The position numbers were made by a program, and so were the translations under genes. Below are positions 52,983-61,276 of a DNA stretch of 64,000 bases, one piece after another. The notes below the pieces were generated by a model. The model had not been told where the DNA came from and ran no database searches. It saw only the letters and a list, made by a program, of their open reading frames with translations. Numbering within the stretch: the stretch's first letter is position 1; every line of letters begins with the position of its first letter. Origin of the DNA: Lacipirellula parvula (GTDB taxonomy: Bacteria > Planctomycetota > Planctomycetia > Pirellulales > Lacipirellulaceae); assembly GCF_009177095.1 (NCBI RefSeq), contig NZ_AP021861.1, positions 310,001 through 374,000 of the forward strand. Reading direction: 5' to 3'.

Positions 52983-53171
52983 TCTCTCGCAAAGGCGCAG
53001 AGGCGCAAAGGAATGCGCTGAGAGCGGCTGTGTGGATCAAGGCCGGTGGTGCGGTCCATCTTCAGGCAAGATTGCTCCTAGCTCGACGAATTGTCGACGG
53101 GCTTGCCGTGTGCGCATGAGGTATCATTTCTTTGCGACATGCCCTCTGCGTCTCCGCGCCTCTGCGCGAGA
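52983..53171. repeat. Diverged AAGGCGC-type inverted repeat
   Basis: TCTCTCGCAAAGGCGCAGAGG (split: 52983-53003) and its continuation GCGCAAAGG pair imperfectly with CCTCTGCGTCTCCGCGCC and TCTGCGCGAGA (53143-53171). The arms are relatives of the perfect repeat at 20031-20112 and the pair at 56201-56281, but here about 130 bases of other sequence lie between them. It occupies the gap between ychF and the DUF3592 gene. Confidence 0.7.
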
Positions 53172-53208
53172 CATTTCTGAAAGCCAATACCGGTAGCAGT
53201 CGACGCCC

Positions 53209-55014
53209 ATGCGAATGAAGTCGCTTGTAAGCACCGAGAATGCCACGGGCGTTAAGCAGTGGATGCAGTCGATTTTGGTGATCTTGTTCGCGCTCCCCTT
53301 CGCCGGCGTCGGCGTGTTTATGGCTGGCTGGGTTGTACGCGACGTATGGACTTACAATGCGATTCAGTCGTGGCAGGCGACGCCCGCCATGCTTTTGGAG
53401 ACTGAACTCAAGGGCACAGGTTCCCAGCGGGCGACTGCGCGCTATCGGTACGAGGTCGACGGCAACAGCTACGAGTGCGATCGAGTCGCCCTACATGCAG
53501 GCGCCGATAACATTGGCAAGTTTCAGCGCGAACGCGGCGAAGAACTGGAGCGGCTATTCAAACAAGGCAAGCCGATCACCGCGTACGTCAATCCAGCCGA
53601 CCCGGCCGAAGCGATTCTCTTTCGTGATTTGCGTCCGGGAATGCTGGCGTTCAAAGCAATATTCGCCTTGGTCTTCGGCGCTGTTGGATTTGGCATCATC
53701 GGCGCCGCCATCATGGCGGCGTTGGGACGGGACGGAAAGGCGGAAGCGAAGGCGAGCCAAGAGCCGTCGCTGGAACCTTGGCTTGCGAAAGAGGCGTGGC
53801 GAACAGGGCGAATCCGCACAAGCGCGGGCCCGATCTGGGGAGCGCTGCTGATGGCCGGTTTTTGGAATCTGATCAGCACGCCGGTTTTCTATCAGGCGGC
53901 GACCGATGGCGAGGTTGAGTGGTATATCCTCTCGCTGATCAGCCTCTTTCCCTTGGTCGGCTTCGTCCTGGCCGTCTCGGCCTGCTATTTGTGGCTGCAG
54001 CATTGGAAGTGGGGCGTCTCGGAGTTTGAAATGGCCGCCGTTCCGGGAGTGCTGGGCGGCCCCTTGGCCGGGGTGATCCACGTGCCACGGTCGATCGAGT
54101 CGCCGGAGGGAATCGTCATCCGGCTGGCCTGCGTCGAAAGTAAGCGAGAAGGGAAACATACGAAGACGACGACGCTGTGGGACGAAGAACGCACCATTAT
54201 CCGCAACCTCTCCACGCCCGGCGGCGCTGAGACGTTGATTCCGGTCCAGTTCGTGATTCCCTACGGCCTGCCCGATAGCGGCGCCAACGGCGTGACTTGG
54301 AAGCTATCGGCTGCCGCAAAAACGACCGGCATCGACTACGGGGCTGAATTCGATGTGCCAGTCTTCAAAACGGAGGCGAGCTCGCCGACTCCGTCGACGA
54401 TCGAGATCGACGACGGCAAGCTCTTCGCCCCGATCACGCTGGAGTCGATTGCCAGAGGATCGGGGGCCAGTGTGGAGGAGGACCTGCCCGATCGGAAGCA
54501 ACTCAACTTTCCGATGGCTCGTCAGCGCGGATTGTCGTTCGGCGCCACGCTCTTCACCGTCATCTGGATCGGCGTCAGCGTCGGGTTGTTTTACAGCGGC
54601 GCTCCGCGCTTCCTTGCCTGGTTGTTCAGCGGCATTTCCGTGGTCTTACTTCCGATGCTCGTCTCCACTGTGCTGGAGCGGACGCGACTAGAGTTTGGCA
54701 GCCACGGCGTGAAATACACGCGGCAGATCGCAGGCATCGGACGCGAGCGGTCGGTGGCTGCGGAGAATATTTCCAGCGTCACGGCGACCAAGTCGGGGAT
54801 GAGTTCGAACACCACGACCTATTGGAAAGTGGAACTGCTTGAGCGGGGAGGCGCCTGCCATACGCTGGTCACCGCCATTCCGAAGCGGCAATTGGCCGAA
54901 CGCCTTGCCGAGGAGATTGCCGCGGCGACGGGAATCTCCCAATCGCGCAAGGGTTCCGGGTGTTCGCGCATGGAACTCGAAAGCGAGTTGCCGGCCGACT
55001 TGCGGGGCGGTTAG
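53209..55014 (+). CDS. DUF3592-type multi-pass membrane protein
   Basis: A 601-residue membrane protein. A helix at ~20-45 (SILVILFALPFAGVGVFMAG) is followed by a DUF3592 domain (ATPAMLLETELKGTGSQRATAR, RYEVDGNSYECDRVALHAG, ITAYVNPADPAEAIL), two helices near 145-170 and 205-260, a large soluble beta-rich domain (about 275-420) and two further helices near 455-495 with a cytosolic tail. DUF3592 has no assigned function; the extracytoplasmic domain may bind peptide or ligand. The gene is framed by a palindromic repeat upstream and LD-carboxypeptidase downstream (about 140 bases). Confidence 0.85.
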   Translation: MRMKSLVSTENATGVKQWMQSILVILFALPFAGVGVFMAGWVVRDVWTYNAIQSWQATPAMLLETELKGTGSQRATARYRYEVDGNSYECDRVALHAGADNIGKFQRERGEELERLFKQGKPITAYVNPADPAEAILFRDLRPGMLAFKAIFALVFGAVGFGIIGAAIMAALGRDGKAEAKASQEPSLEPWLAKEAWRTGRIRTSAGPIWGALLMAGFWNLISTPVFYQAATDGEVEWYILSLISLFPLVGFVLAVSACYLWLQHWKWGVSEFEMAAVPGVLGGPLAGVIHVPRSIESPEGIVIRLACVESKREGKHTKTTTLWDEERTIIRNLSTPGGAETLIPVQFVIPYGLPDSGANGVTWKLSAAAKTTGIDYGAEFDVPVFKTEASSPTPSTIEIDDGKLFAPITLESIARGSGASVEEDLPDRKQLNFPMARQRGLSFGATLFTVIWIGVSVGLFYSGAPRFLAWLFSGISVVLLPMLVSTVLERTRLEFGSHGVKYTRQIAGIGRERSVAAENISSVTATKSGMSSNTTTYWKVELLERGGACHTLVTAIPKRQLAERLAEEIAAATGISQSRKGSGCSRMELESELPADLRGG

Positions 55015-55152
55015 AGTTGGACTTGTGCTTGGTGGAATTGAGCCACGAACGCACGACGGACACGAAGGATGGCACGAAGGTGATACGGGTTCCATCTTTT
55101 CGATTTCTCCTTGGCGGTTCAACTTCTTAAACGCATCAAGCGAAGAGCAGCA

Positions 55153-56196
55153 ATGATTCATCGAGTGAAGACGCAGTTAGTCGTAAGTATGGCAGTAGCC
55201 ATTACAGCAGTGAGCGCGGTTTGTTCCGCCGCGGAGCCGCAGAAGCTGGTGTGGCCGAAGCGGCTGGCGCCTGGCGATACGATCGCGCTGATCGCCCCGG
55301 CCGGGCCGCCCGATCGCGAGCAGGTGATGCGATTCAAGAATCACGTCGAGCAGCGCGGCTACAAGGTGAAGCTCCGCGAGGACATGTTCAACGTCGAGGG
55401 ATACCTCGCCGGCAGCGACAAGCGGCGGGCGGAGGAGTTCAACGAAGCGTTCGCCGATCCCGAGGTCGACGGCGTGCTGGCGGTGCGCGGCGGCTACGGC
55501 TGCATGCGGATGATGCCGCTCATCGATTGGGATGTAGTGAAGAAGAACCCGAAGCTGCTGCTTGGCTACAGCGATATCACGGCGCTTCATGCCGGGATGA
55601 ATAAGGTTGGGATTGTCAGCTTTCACGGTCCAGGCCCGGCGTCGGGGCTCGGCAGCGAGAAGGGGCCGACGGAGTTTACTGGCAAGTACCTGCTTCGCGC
55701 CGTCGAAGCCTCGCCCGAGTCGCCGGCTGGTCCCTACACGGTCGAGGTGCCGAAGGATGTTTCTGAGGTTGATTCGTTCGGCAAAGGCAAGGCGACGAGC
55801 CGGCTCGTCGGCGGCAATCTGTCGCTGATCTCTGCCCTCGAAGGGACGCCGTACGCGATCGATACGGATGGCGCGATTCTGGTGATCGAAGACGTCAACG
55901 AGGCGCCCTATCGGATCGACCGGATGATTCAACAACTGAAGCTGGCCGGCAAGCTCGACAACATCAAAGGCGCCGTGCTGGGCAAGTTCACCGAGGACTT
56001 CGTTCGAGAGGATAAGCTGACCGACGACCAGCGGTTCGATACGACCGGCGTGCTGCGGCAGTACTTTGAAAACCTCGGCGTGCCGGTGCTGGTCAACTTC
56101 CCGATCGGCCACTACCCGCAGAACTGCACCGTGCCGCTGGGGGGCGAGGTTGAGATCGACGCTGATGCGAAGACGCTCAAAATTCTTGCTCCTTAG
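55153..56196 (+). CDS. LD-carboxypeptidase (peptidase S66 family)
   Basis: A 347-residue exported enzyme of the LdcA family, which trims D-Ala from tetrapeptides in peptidoglycan recycling. ATG 55153 (MIHRVKTQLVVSMAVAITAV) starts a signal peptide ending near CSA-AEP; the longer frame adds 14 residues. The Ser-Glu-His triad is visible: Ser in LLGYSDITALH, Glu in VIEDVNEAPYRID, and His in PIGHYPQNCTVP. GDTIALIAPAGPPD and VLAVRGGYGCMRM are further family marks. A signal peptide makes this a periplasmic version, unlike the cytosolic E. coli enzyme. Notable given the long debate about planctomycete peptidoglycan. Confidence 0.92.
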   Translation: MIHRVKTQLVVSMAVAITAVSAVCSAAEPQKLVWPKRLAPGDTIALIAPAGPPDREQVMRFKNHVEQRGYKVKLREDMFNVEGYLAGSDKRRAEEFNEAFADPEVDGVLAVRGGYGCMRMMPLIDWDVVKKNPKLLLGYSDITALHAGMNKVGIVSFHGPGPASGLGSEKGPTEFTGKYLLRAVEASPESPAGPYTVEVPKDVSEVDSFGKGKATSRLVGGNLSLISALEGTPYAIDTDGAILVIEDVNEAPYRIDRMIQQLKLAGKLDNIKGAVLGKFTEDFVREDKLTDDQRFDTTGVLRQYFENLGVPVLVNFPIGHYPQNCTVPLGGEVEIDADAKTLKILAP

Positions 56197-56200
56197 TTTT

Positions 56201-56281
56201 TAGCCGCGAAGAGGCGCAGAAGACGCAAAAATAAAGACAGTAGAGGCCTCTTTTTGCGCCCTTTGTGCCTTCTCGTGGCTA
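56201..56281. repeat. Inverted repeat between LD-carboxypeptidase and DUF1501 genes
   Basis: TAGCCGCGAAGAGGCGCAGA and onward (56201-56231) pairs imperfectly with 56251-56281, ending CTTCTCGTGGCTA. The right arm overlaps the stop codon of the DUF1501 gene. Related in sequence to the repeat at 20031-20112. Lies between convergent genes and probably ends both transcripts (AAAAA and TTTTT flank the loop). Confidence 0.75.
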
Positions 56282-57580
56282 AGAAAATAACTCTTCAACC
56301 ACCTCGCCGCCGTCAACGATTTTGATTGGCCTCCCGCCGCCGCTCATGTTTTCGTAGTCGGCGTCGATGCCGAGCGTGTGGTAGACCGAGCGGAAGAGGT
56401 CGGGGATCAGCACGGGGCGGTCGGTCACTTCCGTGCCGGCGTCGTTGGTGGCGCCGATGACTTGCCCGCCGCGGACGCCGCCGCCGGCGAGGGCGACGTT
56501 GAACGCTTTTGGGAAGTGATCGCGGCCGCCGCGAGGGTTGATCTGCGGCGTGCGGCCGAACTCGCCCATCCAAATGACGAGCGTCTTCTCAAGCATGCCG
56601 CGCTCTTTCAGGTCGGCGATGAGGCGGGCCGACGGTTGATCGACGTTGCCGCACAGATTTCGCACGGCGGCGAAGTTATCCTGGTGCGTGTCCCAGCCCC
56701 GAGCGTGGACCTCGACGAAGGTGACCCCCTGCTCCACCAGCCGGCGGGCCATCAGGCAGCCCGCGGCAAACTCGCCGCTGCCGTACGACTCGCGAACCTG
56801 CTCGGGCTCGCGTTCGATGTCGAAGACTTCCATCCGCGGGCTGTGGATCATGTCGGTCGCCCGCTTGGCGACTTTCAGTTGGTCGGCGACGACCTGGGCG
56901 CCGCCCGCCGCGGCGAAGTCGCCTTGCATCGATTCGAGCAACTGCATCCGGCGGGCGAAGCGAGTGGCTTCCGACGATGGCGTCGTGTTTTGCGGCGGCT
57001 TCGAGGCCGATTGAATGATGAGCGGATCGTAATCGACGCCGAGGAGCCCGCCGCCGCCTGAGTTCGGCAGCCGGCCGCCGATTTGGACGAAGCTCGGCAA
57101 TTCGCTGGCGGCGCTACCGATTTGATCGGCGACGTTGGCGCCAAGCGTCGGGTGCTTCACGCTCGCCATCGGCAGGTAGCCATGGTGGAGCAAGTAGGTC
57201 GCCCGTTGGTGGTTGCCTTCTTTGCTCGTCATCGAGCGGATGATCGCGAGCTCGTTGGCGACCTTCGCCATGTGGGGAAGGTTCTCGGCGATCTGAATGC
57301 CGGAGACGCTGGTGTCGATCGCCTTCGTCTCGCCGCCGTTCGCGTGGCCCGGCTTGGGGCTGAAGGTTTCGAACTGCGAGGGGCCGCCGCTCATCCAGAG
57401 GAGGATGCAGGCCATGCCGCGGTCGCGAAGTTCGTCGGCACGCGCGGCGAGCACGTCGGTCCAGCTAAGGGCACTGGCCGCTAAGCCGCAAGCGGCTGAT
57501 GCCTTGAGGAAGTCACGCCGGCGGACGACGCGGTTGCCGCGGAGGGAGACGTGCGTGTGATGTTGTAGTGAGAAGGCCAT
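56279..57580 (-). CDS. DUF1501 protein with Tat-like signal
   Basis: A 433-residue exported protein. The N-terminal RRRDFLKASAACGLAASAL is a twin-arginine-type signal, cleaved after VLAARA or so. The mature domain has the DUF1501 pattern, an alkaline-phosphatase-like fold: ILLWMSGGPSQFETFSPKPG, GIQIAENLPHMAKVANELAI, GEFGRTPQINPRGGRDH, and a C-terminal LIPDLFRSVYHTLGIDAD. The family is greatly expanded in planctomycetes and usually encoded next to DUF1549/DUF1553 proteins, as here (about 185 bases upstream on the same strand). Substrate unknown; a sulfatase- or phosphatase-like role is only a guess. Confidence 0.93.
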   Translation of the reverse strand: MAFSLQHHTHVSLRGNRVVRRRDFLKASAACGLAASALSWTDVLAARADELRDRGMACILLWMSGGPSQFETFSPKPGHANGGETKAIDTSVSGIQIAENLPHMAKVANELAIIRSMTSKEGNHQRATYLLHHGYLPMASVKHPTLGANVADQIGSAASELPSFVQIGGRLPNSGGGGLLGVDYDPLIIQSASKPPQNTTPSSEATRFARRMQLLESMQGDFAAAGGAQVVADQLKVAKRATDMIHSPRMEVFDIEREPEQVRESYGSGEFAAGCLMARRLVEQGVTFVEVHARGWDTHQDNFAAVRNLCGNVDQPSARLIADLKERGMLEKTLVIWMGEFGRTPQINPRGGRDHFPKAFNVALAGGGVRGGQVIGATNDAGTEVTDRPVLIPDLFRSVYHTLGIDADYENMSGGGRPIKIVDGGEVVEELFS

Positions 57581-57765
57581 CGGAGTGCCTGTGTCTCAAG
57601 TGCTATGAATTAATTGAACCGCGGATTTCACTGATTTCGCTGATAAGCAGGTGACCAGTAATCTGAAAGTGGCTTCGAAGGAATTGCCGATCAGCCTCTT
57701 ACTTTCCTATCTGTATAATCCGCGAAATCCGCGGTCGCTCTTTTACCCCTCCGAGCCAGTGGCTA
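57581..57765. repeat. Gap with CCGCGGATTTC inverted repeat
   Basis: CCGCGGATTTC (near 57619-57629) faces GAAATCCGCGG (near 57724-57734). Between them is AT-richer sequence including TGTATAATC. It separates the DUF1549/DUF1553 gene from the DUF1501 gene and could harbour a promoter for the latter. Confidence 0.55.
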
Positions 57766-59403
57766 TTACCTTCGGTGCCGGAACTCCGCCGAGTTCACCA
57801 GCGCCCAAGCGAAATCTTCCACCGCCTGCTTTCGATTGCCGACTTCGCGGAAATACGTCTTCGCTCGCGTGAGCTCTTCTTCAGTTGGCTCTCGGCTGAG
57901 CGTGCGCAAGTAAAGTTCGGCGACGAGTTCGTCGTTGTTTTTGATTTCGGCGACCAAGCCGCTGAGGACGCCGCGGTTGGCTCGAAGGCTGCCGGCGACT
58001 TGGGCGGAGTTCATCATGGCGAGCGACTGCGGGATCGAGCCGCTGATCGACTCGCGCGGCTCGCTCGGGTCGAAGCCGAACGTTTGGTTGAACTGCGTGC
58101 GCGGATCGCGCTGCTGGCCGCCGAGCCCTCCGCCGCCGCGGCCAGGGCGTTTTGGTTCTGCTTCGGGGACGTCGAGCGCCGAGAGGATCGCGTTGTACAG
58201 CTGATCGGCCCGCAGTGGTTGCGGCACATTGGCGGCAAACGGCGATTCGTCCTCCGCGCCGCCGCGCGGCCGCGATTGGCGTTGGTACGCCTCGGTCGCG
58301 GCGATCGTTTCGAACAGCCACTTCACGTCGTAGTCGGCGTCGCGGAAGCCCTTCGCGAGGATCTCCAGCGTTTCCGGGGCGACGGCGGTGCGGTCGGGGC
58401 CGACGTCGTCGACTGGTTCATAAAAGCCGCGGCCGACCATTTCAGACCAGAGTCGATTCACCATCGCGACGGCGAACCACTCGTTGCGGGTAAGGTACTT
58501 GGCGAGCATCTCGCGCCGCTGCGAGTCGACGGTGCCGTACGGCAGCTTCGCGGTCGTGAGGAAGAACTTCGGCTGCATTTGCGTGCCGGGCGCCGAGGGG
58601 TCGAGCAGGTCAGGCATGAAGTGCTCGGGCATCGGACGGTTGCCGTCGTCCGCCTTAGCGAACTTGAACTGACGATCGCTGGCGACAACTTGGAATGAAC
58701 GCGACGTTGCCGTGCGGACTGGCCGGACGCCGATGCGCGGGAAGAACGCAGCGAGTTCGTGGAACTGCTCTCGCTTCCAGCGATCGTACGGGTGGTCGTG
58801 GCACTGGGCGCACTGGATTTGCATGCCGAGGAAGATGCGGGAGACCTCGGCGGTCGTTTCTTCGGTGCGGCCCTCTTGGGCCATGATGATCGCGGTCGAG
58901 CCGTTGTCGCGAACGTCGCCGGTGGCGGTGACGAACGCGGCGGCGATTTCGTCCCACGGGACGTTCTTGTTCAGTTTTCCGCTAAGGTCGGCCTCGAGGG
59001 CGTTCGACGCGATGAGGGCGCGGTCTTCGATGCGGCGATAGAAGATGACGTCGCGCCAGTAGCGGGCCCAGTTGAGGCCATACTGCGGATCGGCGAGGAG
59101 TTCGCGGACGGCCCGCTCGCGTTTGTCGGCCGAGGGATCGAGCGTGAAGGCGATCACATGCTCGGGCGTCGGGATGTCGCCGACGAGGTCGAGCCAGACG
59201 CGACGGAGGAAGGTGGCGTCGTCGCAGGCGGGGGCGAGTTCGGTTTGCGATTTGAAGAGCTCCGCGGCGAGCAAGGCGTCGACTTGCTTGGCAACGGCTT
59301 TGGGCTCTTGCCGCGGGCCAGCGTGGGTCGAGGGGGCGAGGGACGCCAAGAGGGCGAAGCCGATGGCGAGTTGCGTCGCGAATGTCGTGAAGGGTCGTGG
59401 CAT
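57766..59403 (-). CDS. DUF1549/DUF1553 protein with one CxxCH motif
   Basis: A 545-residue exported protein: signal peptide (TTFATQLAIGFALLASLAPS), DUF1549 at ~40-240 with ATFLRRVWLDLVGDIPTPEH, ERAVRELLADPQYGLNWARYW and IQCAQCHDHPYDRWKREQFH, and DUF1553 at ~285-520 with YLTRNEWFAVAMVNRLWSEM, PETLEILAKGFRDADYDVKW and SIPQSLAMMNSAQVAG. The CAQCH in the centre is a haem-c attachment motif conserved in this family. The N-terminal cytochrome domain (PSCyt1) found in longer relatives is missing. It is paired with the DUF1501 gene downstream, a typical planctomycete duo of unknown but probably extracytoplasmic role. Confidence 0.93.
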   Translation of the reverse strand: MPRPFTTFATQLAIGFALLASLAPSTHAGPRQEPKAVAKQVDALLAAELFKSQTELAPACDDATFLRRVWLDLVGDIPTPEHVIAFTLDPSADKRERAVRELLADPQYGLNWARYWRDVIFYRRIEDRALIASNALEADLSGKLNKNVPWDEIAAAFVTATGDVRDNGSTAIIMAQEGRTEETTAEVSRIFLGMQIQCAQCHDHPYDRWKREQFHELAAFFPRIGVRPVRTATSRSFQVVASDRQFKFAKADDGNRPMPEHFMPDLLDPSAPGTQMQPKFFLTTAKLPYGTVDSQRREMLAKYLTRNEWFAVAMVNRLWSEMVGRGFYEPVDDVGPDRTAVAPETLEILAKGFRDADYDVKWLFETIAATEAYQRQSRPRGGAEDESPFAANVPQPLRADQLYNAILSALDVPEAEPKRPGRGGGGLGGQQRDPRTQFNQTFGFDPSEPRESISGSIPQSLAMMNSAQVAGSLRANRGVLSGLVAEIKNNDELVAELYLRTLSREPTEEELTRAKTYFREVGNRKQAVEDFAWALVNSAEFRHRR

Positions 59404-60078
59404 GGCGAGCCGTCTCGTTTTGAACGCCGTGGTTGAACGCCGTAGCGGAGCCTGGGGAGCAGATTTGCTCGCCCGGCGTCTCTATTTCCAGCATATCCGC
59501 TGGCGAAAGTTTTCAGCGCTGCGAGTTCCGGGAATTGAACCCCGGCGTTTTGGCGGGAGTTTCGTTGTTGGTTGGGCTTTCGTTGTGGTCGCCCGTCGAG
59601 GCCGGATTGCAGTGCATTCCTTGTACCGGGGGCTTTGTTTGCGGGGACCGCGACCGGCGGTCGCGGCTTTATGGCGGGATTTGATTTTTGTCGCGGGATC
59701 GCGCTTTTGACGACATAAATCTTAAGTTGTTGTTGGGATTGCGGTTGTGGGTGTCGCGGCGGCGACAGATTTGGTTGTTGGAATCAGGCCTCATGAACGC
59801 CGCATGCTAGCCGGACCGCCACGCGGTCCGGGGGCGGTTCGTTGGTGATGGTGCATCGATCGCGCTGCGGCCCGGAGGGCGTGGCCCTCCGGCTAGTTGG
59901 TTGCCGAGGGTGCGTCGCGTTGATTTGAGCCTAGCAGAGTGGGTGGCCCAGTTTCGACACAAAAGTTCGGAGATTGTCGGTGGCCGGAAAGAGGGGCTGG
60001 CGGTTGATTTTAGTGTGTAGCCCCGGTTGTCGTCTCAAGCGGCTGCGCCGCCCTGGTGGGCGAGTACGCCAACCAGGG
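59404..60078. other. Repeat-rich non-coding region, left part
   Basis: No gene seen. It holds a T-arm-like sequence on the minus strand (59523-59545), a perfect palindrome with CCGCGACC/GGTCGCGG (59648-59666), a palindromic GCGGTCC/GGACCGC-type patch near 59820, and at 60041-60087 the left copy of a 47-base direct repeat. Base usage is more T/G-rich than in coding regions nearby. Confidence 0.6.
59648..59670. repeat. 23-bp direct repeat, left copy
   Basis: Twenty-three bases identical to 60701-60723. The first 19 (CCGCGACCGGCGGTCGCGG) are themselves palindromic. The pair bounds the repeat-rich island of about 1.05 kb. Confidence 0.85.
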
Positions 60079-60087
60079 CTACCCGCT
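60041..60087. repeat. 47-bp direct repeat, left copy
   Basis: Begins GGCTGCGCCGCCCTGG and ends GGGCTACCCGCT. It matches 60583-60629 at 45 of 47 positions in the same orientation. The two copies flank the orphan reading frame at 60079-60450; the last nine bases overlap its 3' end. Confidence 0.9.
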
Positions 60088-60450
60088 TTCGAGTGACCTC
60101 CAGTAACTTGCCTCAAGCGGTGCTGAGCCGAGCTCGAGCACCTCTCCTTCCCAGACGGGCTCCCAAGTTTGGTATATCCCAAATCTTAGGCCGACGTGCA
60201 GTCTGGTGTGTGGGGCGCGCCGTGAAGCCAGTTGGAAGACGATCAGCACTGATCGTTGCGCTTCGTCGGCCGATTTCACTTGGCGAACAACAATGTCCCA
60301 TTGATTCGCTGCTTCGTCGTGAAGCACGTTGTGAGGGGTCGTTTTAATGTGGCCGGCGTAACCAACCCATGGTGGCGCGAACGGCCGGGTTGTCCCTCGG
60401 CCTGTCCATGTAACTTTCGCATGAACGACAGGGTAATGTTCGCCAGGCAT
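60079..60450 (-). CDS. Orphan hypothetical protein within the repeat island
   Basis: A 123-residue frame from ATG 60450 (MPGEHYPVVHAKVTWTGRGT). It looks like a folded small protein rather than a shadow: aromatic and hydrophobic residues alternate in YPVVHAKVTWTG, NQWDIVVRQVK, SVLIVFQLASR and RFGIYQTWEPVW, and there is no low complexity. No family recognised, no signal peptide. Its GC content appears lower than that of genes around it. The 3' end runs into one copy of a 47-bp direct repeat. It may be a transferred gene or cargo of a decayed mobile element; expression is unproven. Confidence 0.45.
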   Translation of the reverse strand: MPGEHYPVVHAKVTWTGRGTTRPFAPPWVGYAGHIKTTPHNVLHDEAANQWDIVVRQVKSADEAQRSVLIVFQLASRRAPHTRLHVGLRFGIYQTWEPVWEGEVLELGSAPLEASYWRSLESG

Positions 60451-60582
60451 AGTGAAATCACGAGAGCAGAATACGCGACAGAAACCGTTTCAATATCAGG
60501 TACGGAATTAATGGCGGGCCTCGGCTGCCGCCTCGCGCGGCTACCGTGGCGGGGCTGGTCTGGCGATTGTATGGCCTCTTGT

Positions 60583-60629
60583 GGCTGCGCCGCCCTGGTA
60601 GGCGAGTACGCCAACCGGGGCTACCCGCT
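60583..60629. repeat. 47-bp direct repeat, right copy
   Basis: Same orientation as 60041-60087, two mismatches in 47. Preceded by a CGGGGCTGG-type sequence, so it may be part of a larger duplicated unit with hairpin potential. Confidence 0.9.
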
Positions 60630-60700
60630 GCGGCGGATGAATTAGGCGGGCGTGTCCTTAATGTACCGCGCTAGTGTGAAGCGTGTGCGATGATGAGGGG

Positions 60701-60723
60701 CCGCGACCGGCGGTCGCGGCTTT
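60701..60723. repeat. 23-bp direct repeat, right copy
   Basis: Identical to 59648-59670, ending about 30 bases before the rpsI terminator on the minus strand. Confidence 0.85.
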
Positions 60724-60751
60724 GTAGGGAAGTAAGGAGTGAGCGCGCAAC

Positions 60752-60785
60752 AAAAAAGCCGCCTTCGGTTGAAGGCGGCTTTTTT
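60752..60785 (-). terminator. Intrinsic terminator of rplM-rpsI
   Basis: AAAAAAGCCGCCTT and AAGGCGGCTTTTTT form a symmetric stem with A- and T-runs on both sides and a short CGGTTG loop. It is a strong bidirectional rho-independent terminator 25 bases after the rpsI stop. Confidence 0.92.
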
Positions 60786-60809
60786 CGTTTTGGGTTGTCG
60801 CGAAGGCGA

Positions 60810-61211
60810 TTAACGCTTCGAGAACTGCGTTCCGCGGCGGGCGCCGTGGAGGCCGTACTTCTTGCGTTCCTTCATGCGGGAATCGCGCGACATGTAGTTC
60901 TTCTCGCGAAGCTTTTCGATCAGCTCGCTGTCGTGCTTCAGCAAGGCGCGGGCGATGCCCTGGGTGCAGGCGCCGGCTTGGCCGGTGGTGCCGCCGCCGT
61001 CGACGAGGATCTTCACGTCGACCTTGTCGCGGAGTTCGCAGTGGTCCAGCGGGCCGGTGACGGCGTTCTGGTCCTGTACAATGCGGAAGAACTCGGTGAG
61101 TTCGCGGCCATTGACGGTGATCTTGCCGCTGCCCGGCTTAATGCGGACGCGGGCGACGGAGGTCTTGCGACGGCCAGTGCCGAGGGCTTCTTCCGAGGCG
61201 ACTGCTGACAT
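60810..61211 (-). CDS. rpsI: 30S ribosomal protein uS9
   Basis: A 133-residue ribosomal protein. GTGRRKTSVARVRIKPGSGK is the N-terminal family signature, GGGTTGQAGACTQGIARAL the middle signature, and the C-terminal tail KKYGLHGARRGTQFSKR reaches the P-site tRNA in the 30S subunit. The tail's final Arg is intact. It follows rplM by 65 bases, the usual bacterial order, and ends at a strong terminator. The start has AGAGGA 12-13 bases upstream. Confidence 0.97.
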   Translation of the reverse strand: MSAVASEEALGTGRRKTSVARVRIKPGSGKITVNGRELTEFFRIVQDQNAVTGPLDHCELRDKVDVKILVDGGGTTGQAGACTQGIARALLKHDSELIEKLREKNYMSRDSRMKERKKYGLHGARRGTQFSKR

Positions 61212-61276
61212 GGAGGAGGTTCCTCTGTTAAATCATCGCGGGATGACCCGCGGCTAAGTATTTGAAATGTATGGGG

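Larger units (their letters stand above)
60451..60809. other. Repeat-rich non-coding region, right part
   Basis: No supported gene. Contains the right copies of the 47-bp (60583-60629) and 23-bp (60701-60723) direct repeats and the rpsI terminator (60752-60785). An open frame on the plus strand (60256-60645) overlaps the repeats and shows no protein-like features. Confidence 0.55.

Noticed and set aside
59523-59545. Possible tRNA gene
   Set aside because: Only the T-arm and 3' acceptor-like part fold; D-arm, anticodon arm and 5' acceptor are missing, so it is not a functional tRNA.
60256-60645. 129-codon open frame on the plus strand in the repeat island
   Set aside because: Overlaps direct repeats and the better-looking minus-strand frame; its sequence looks random.
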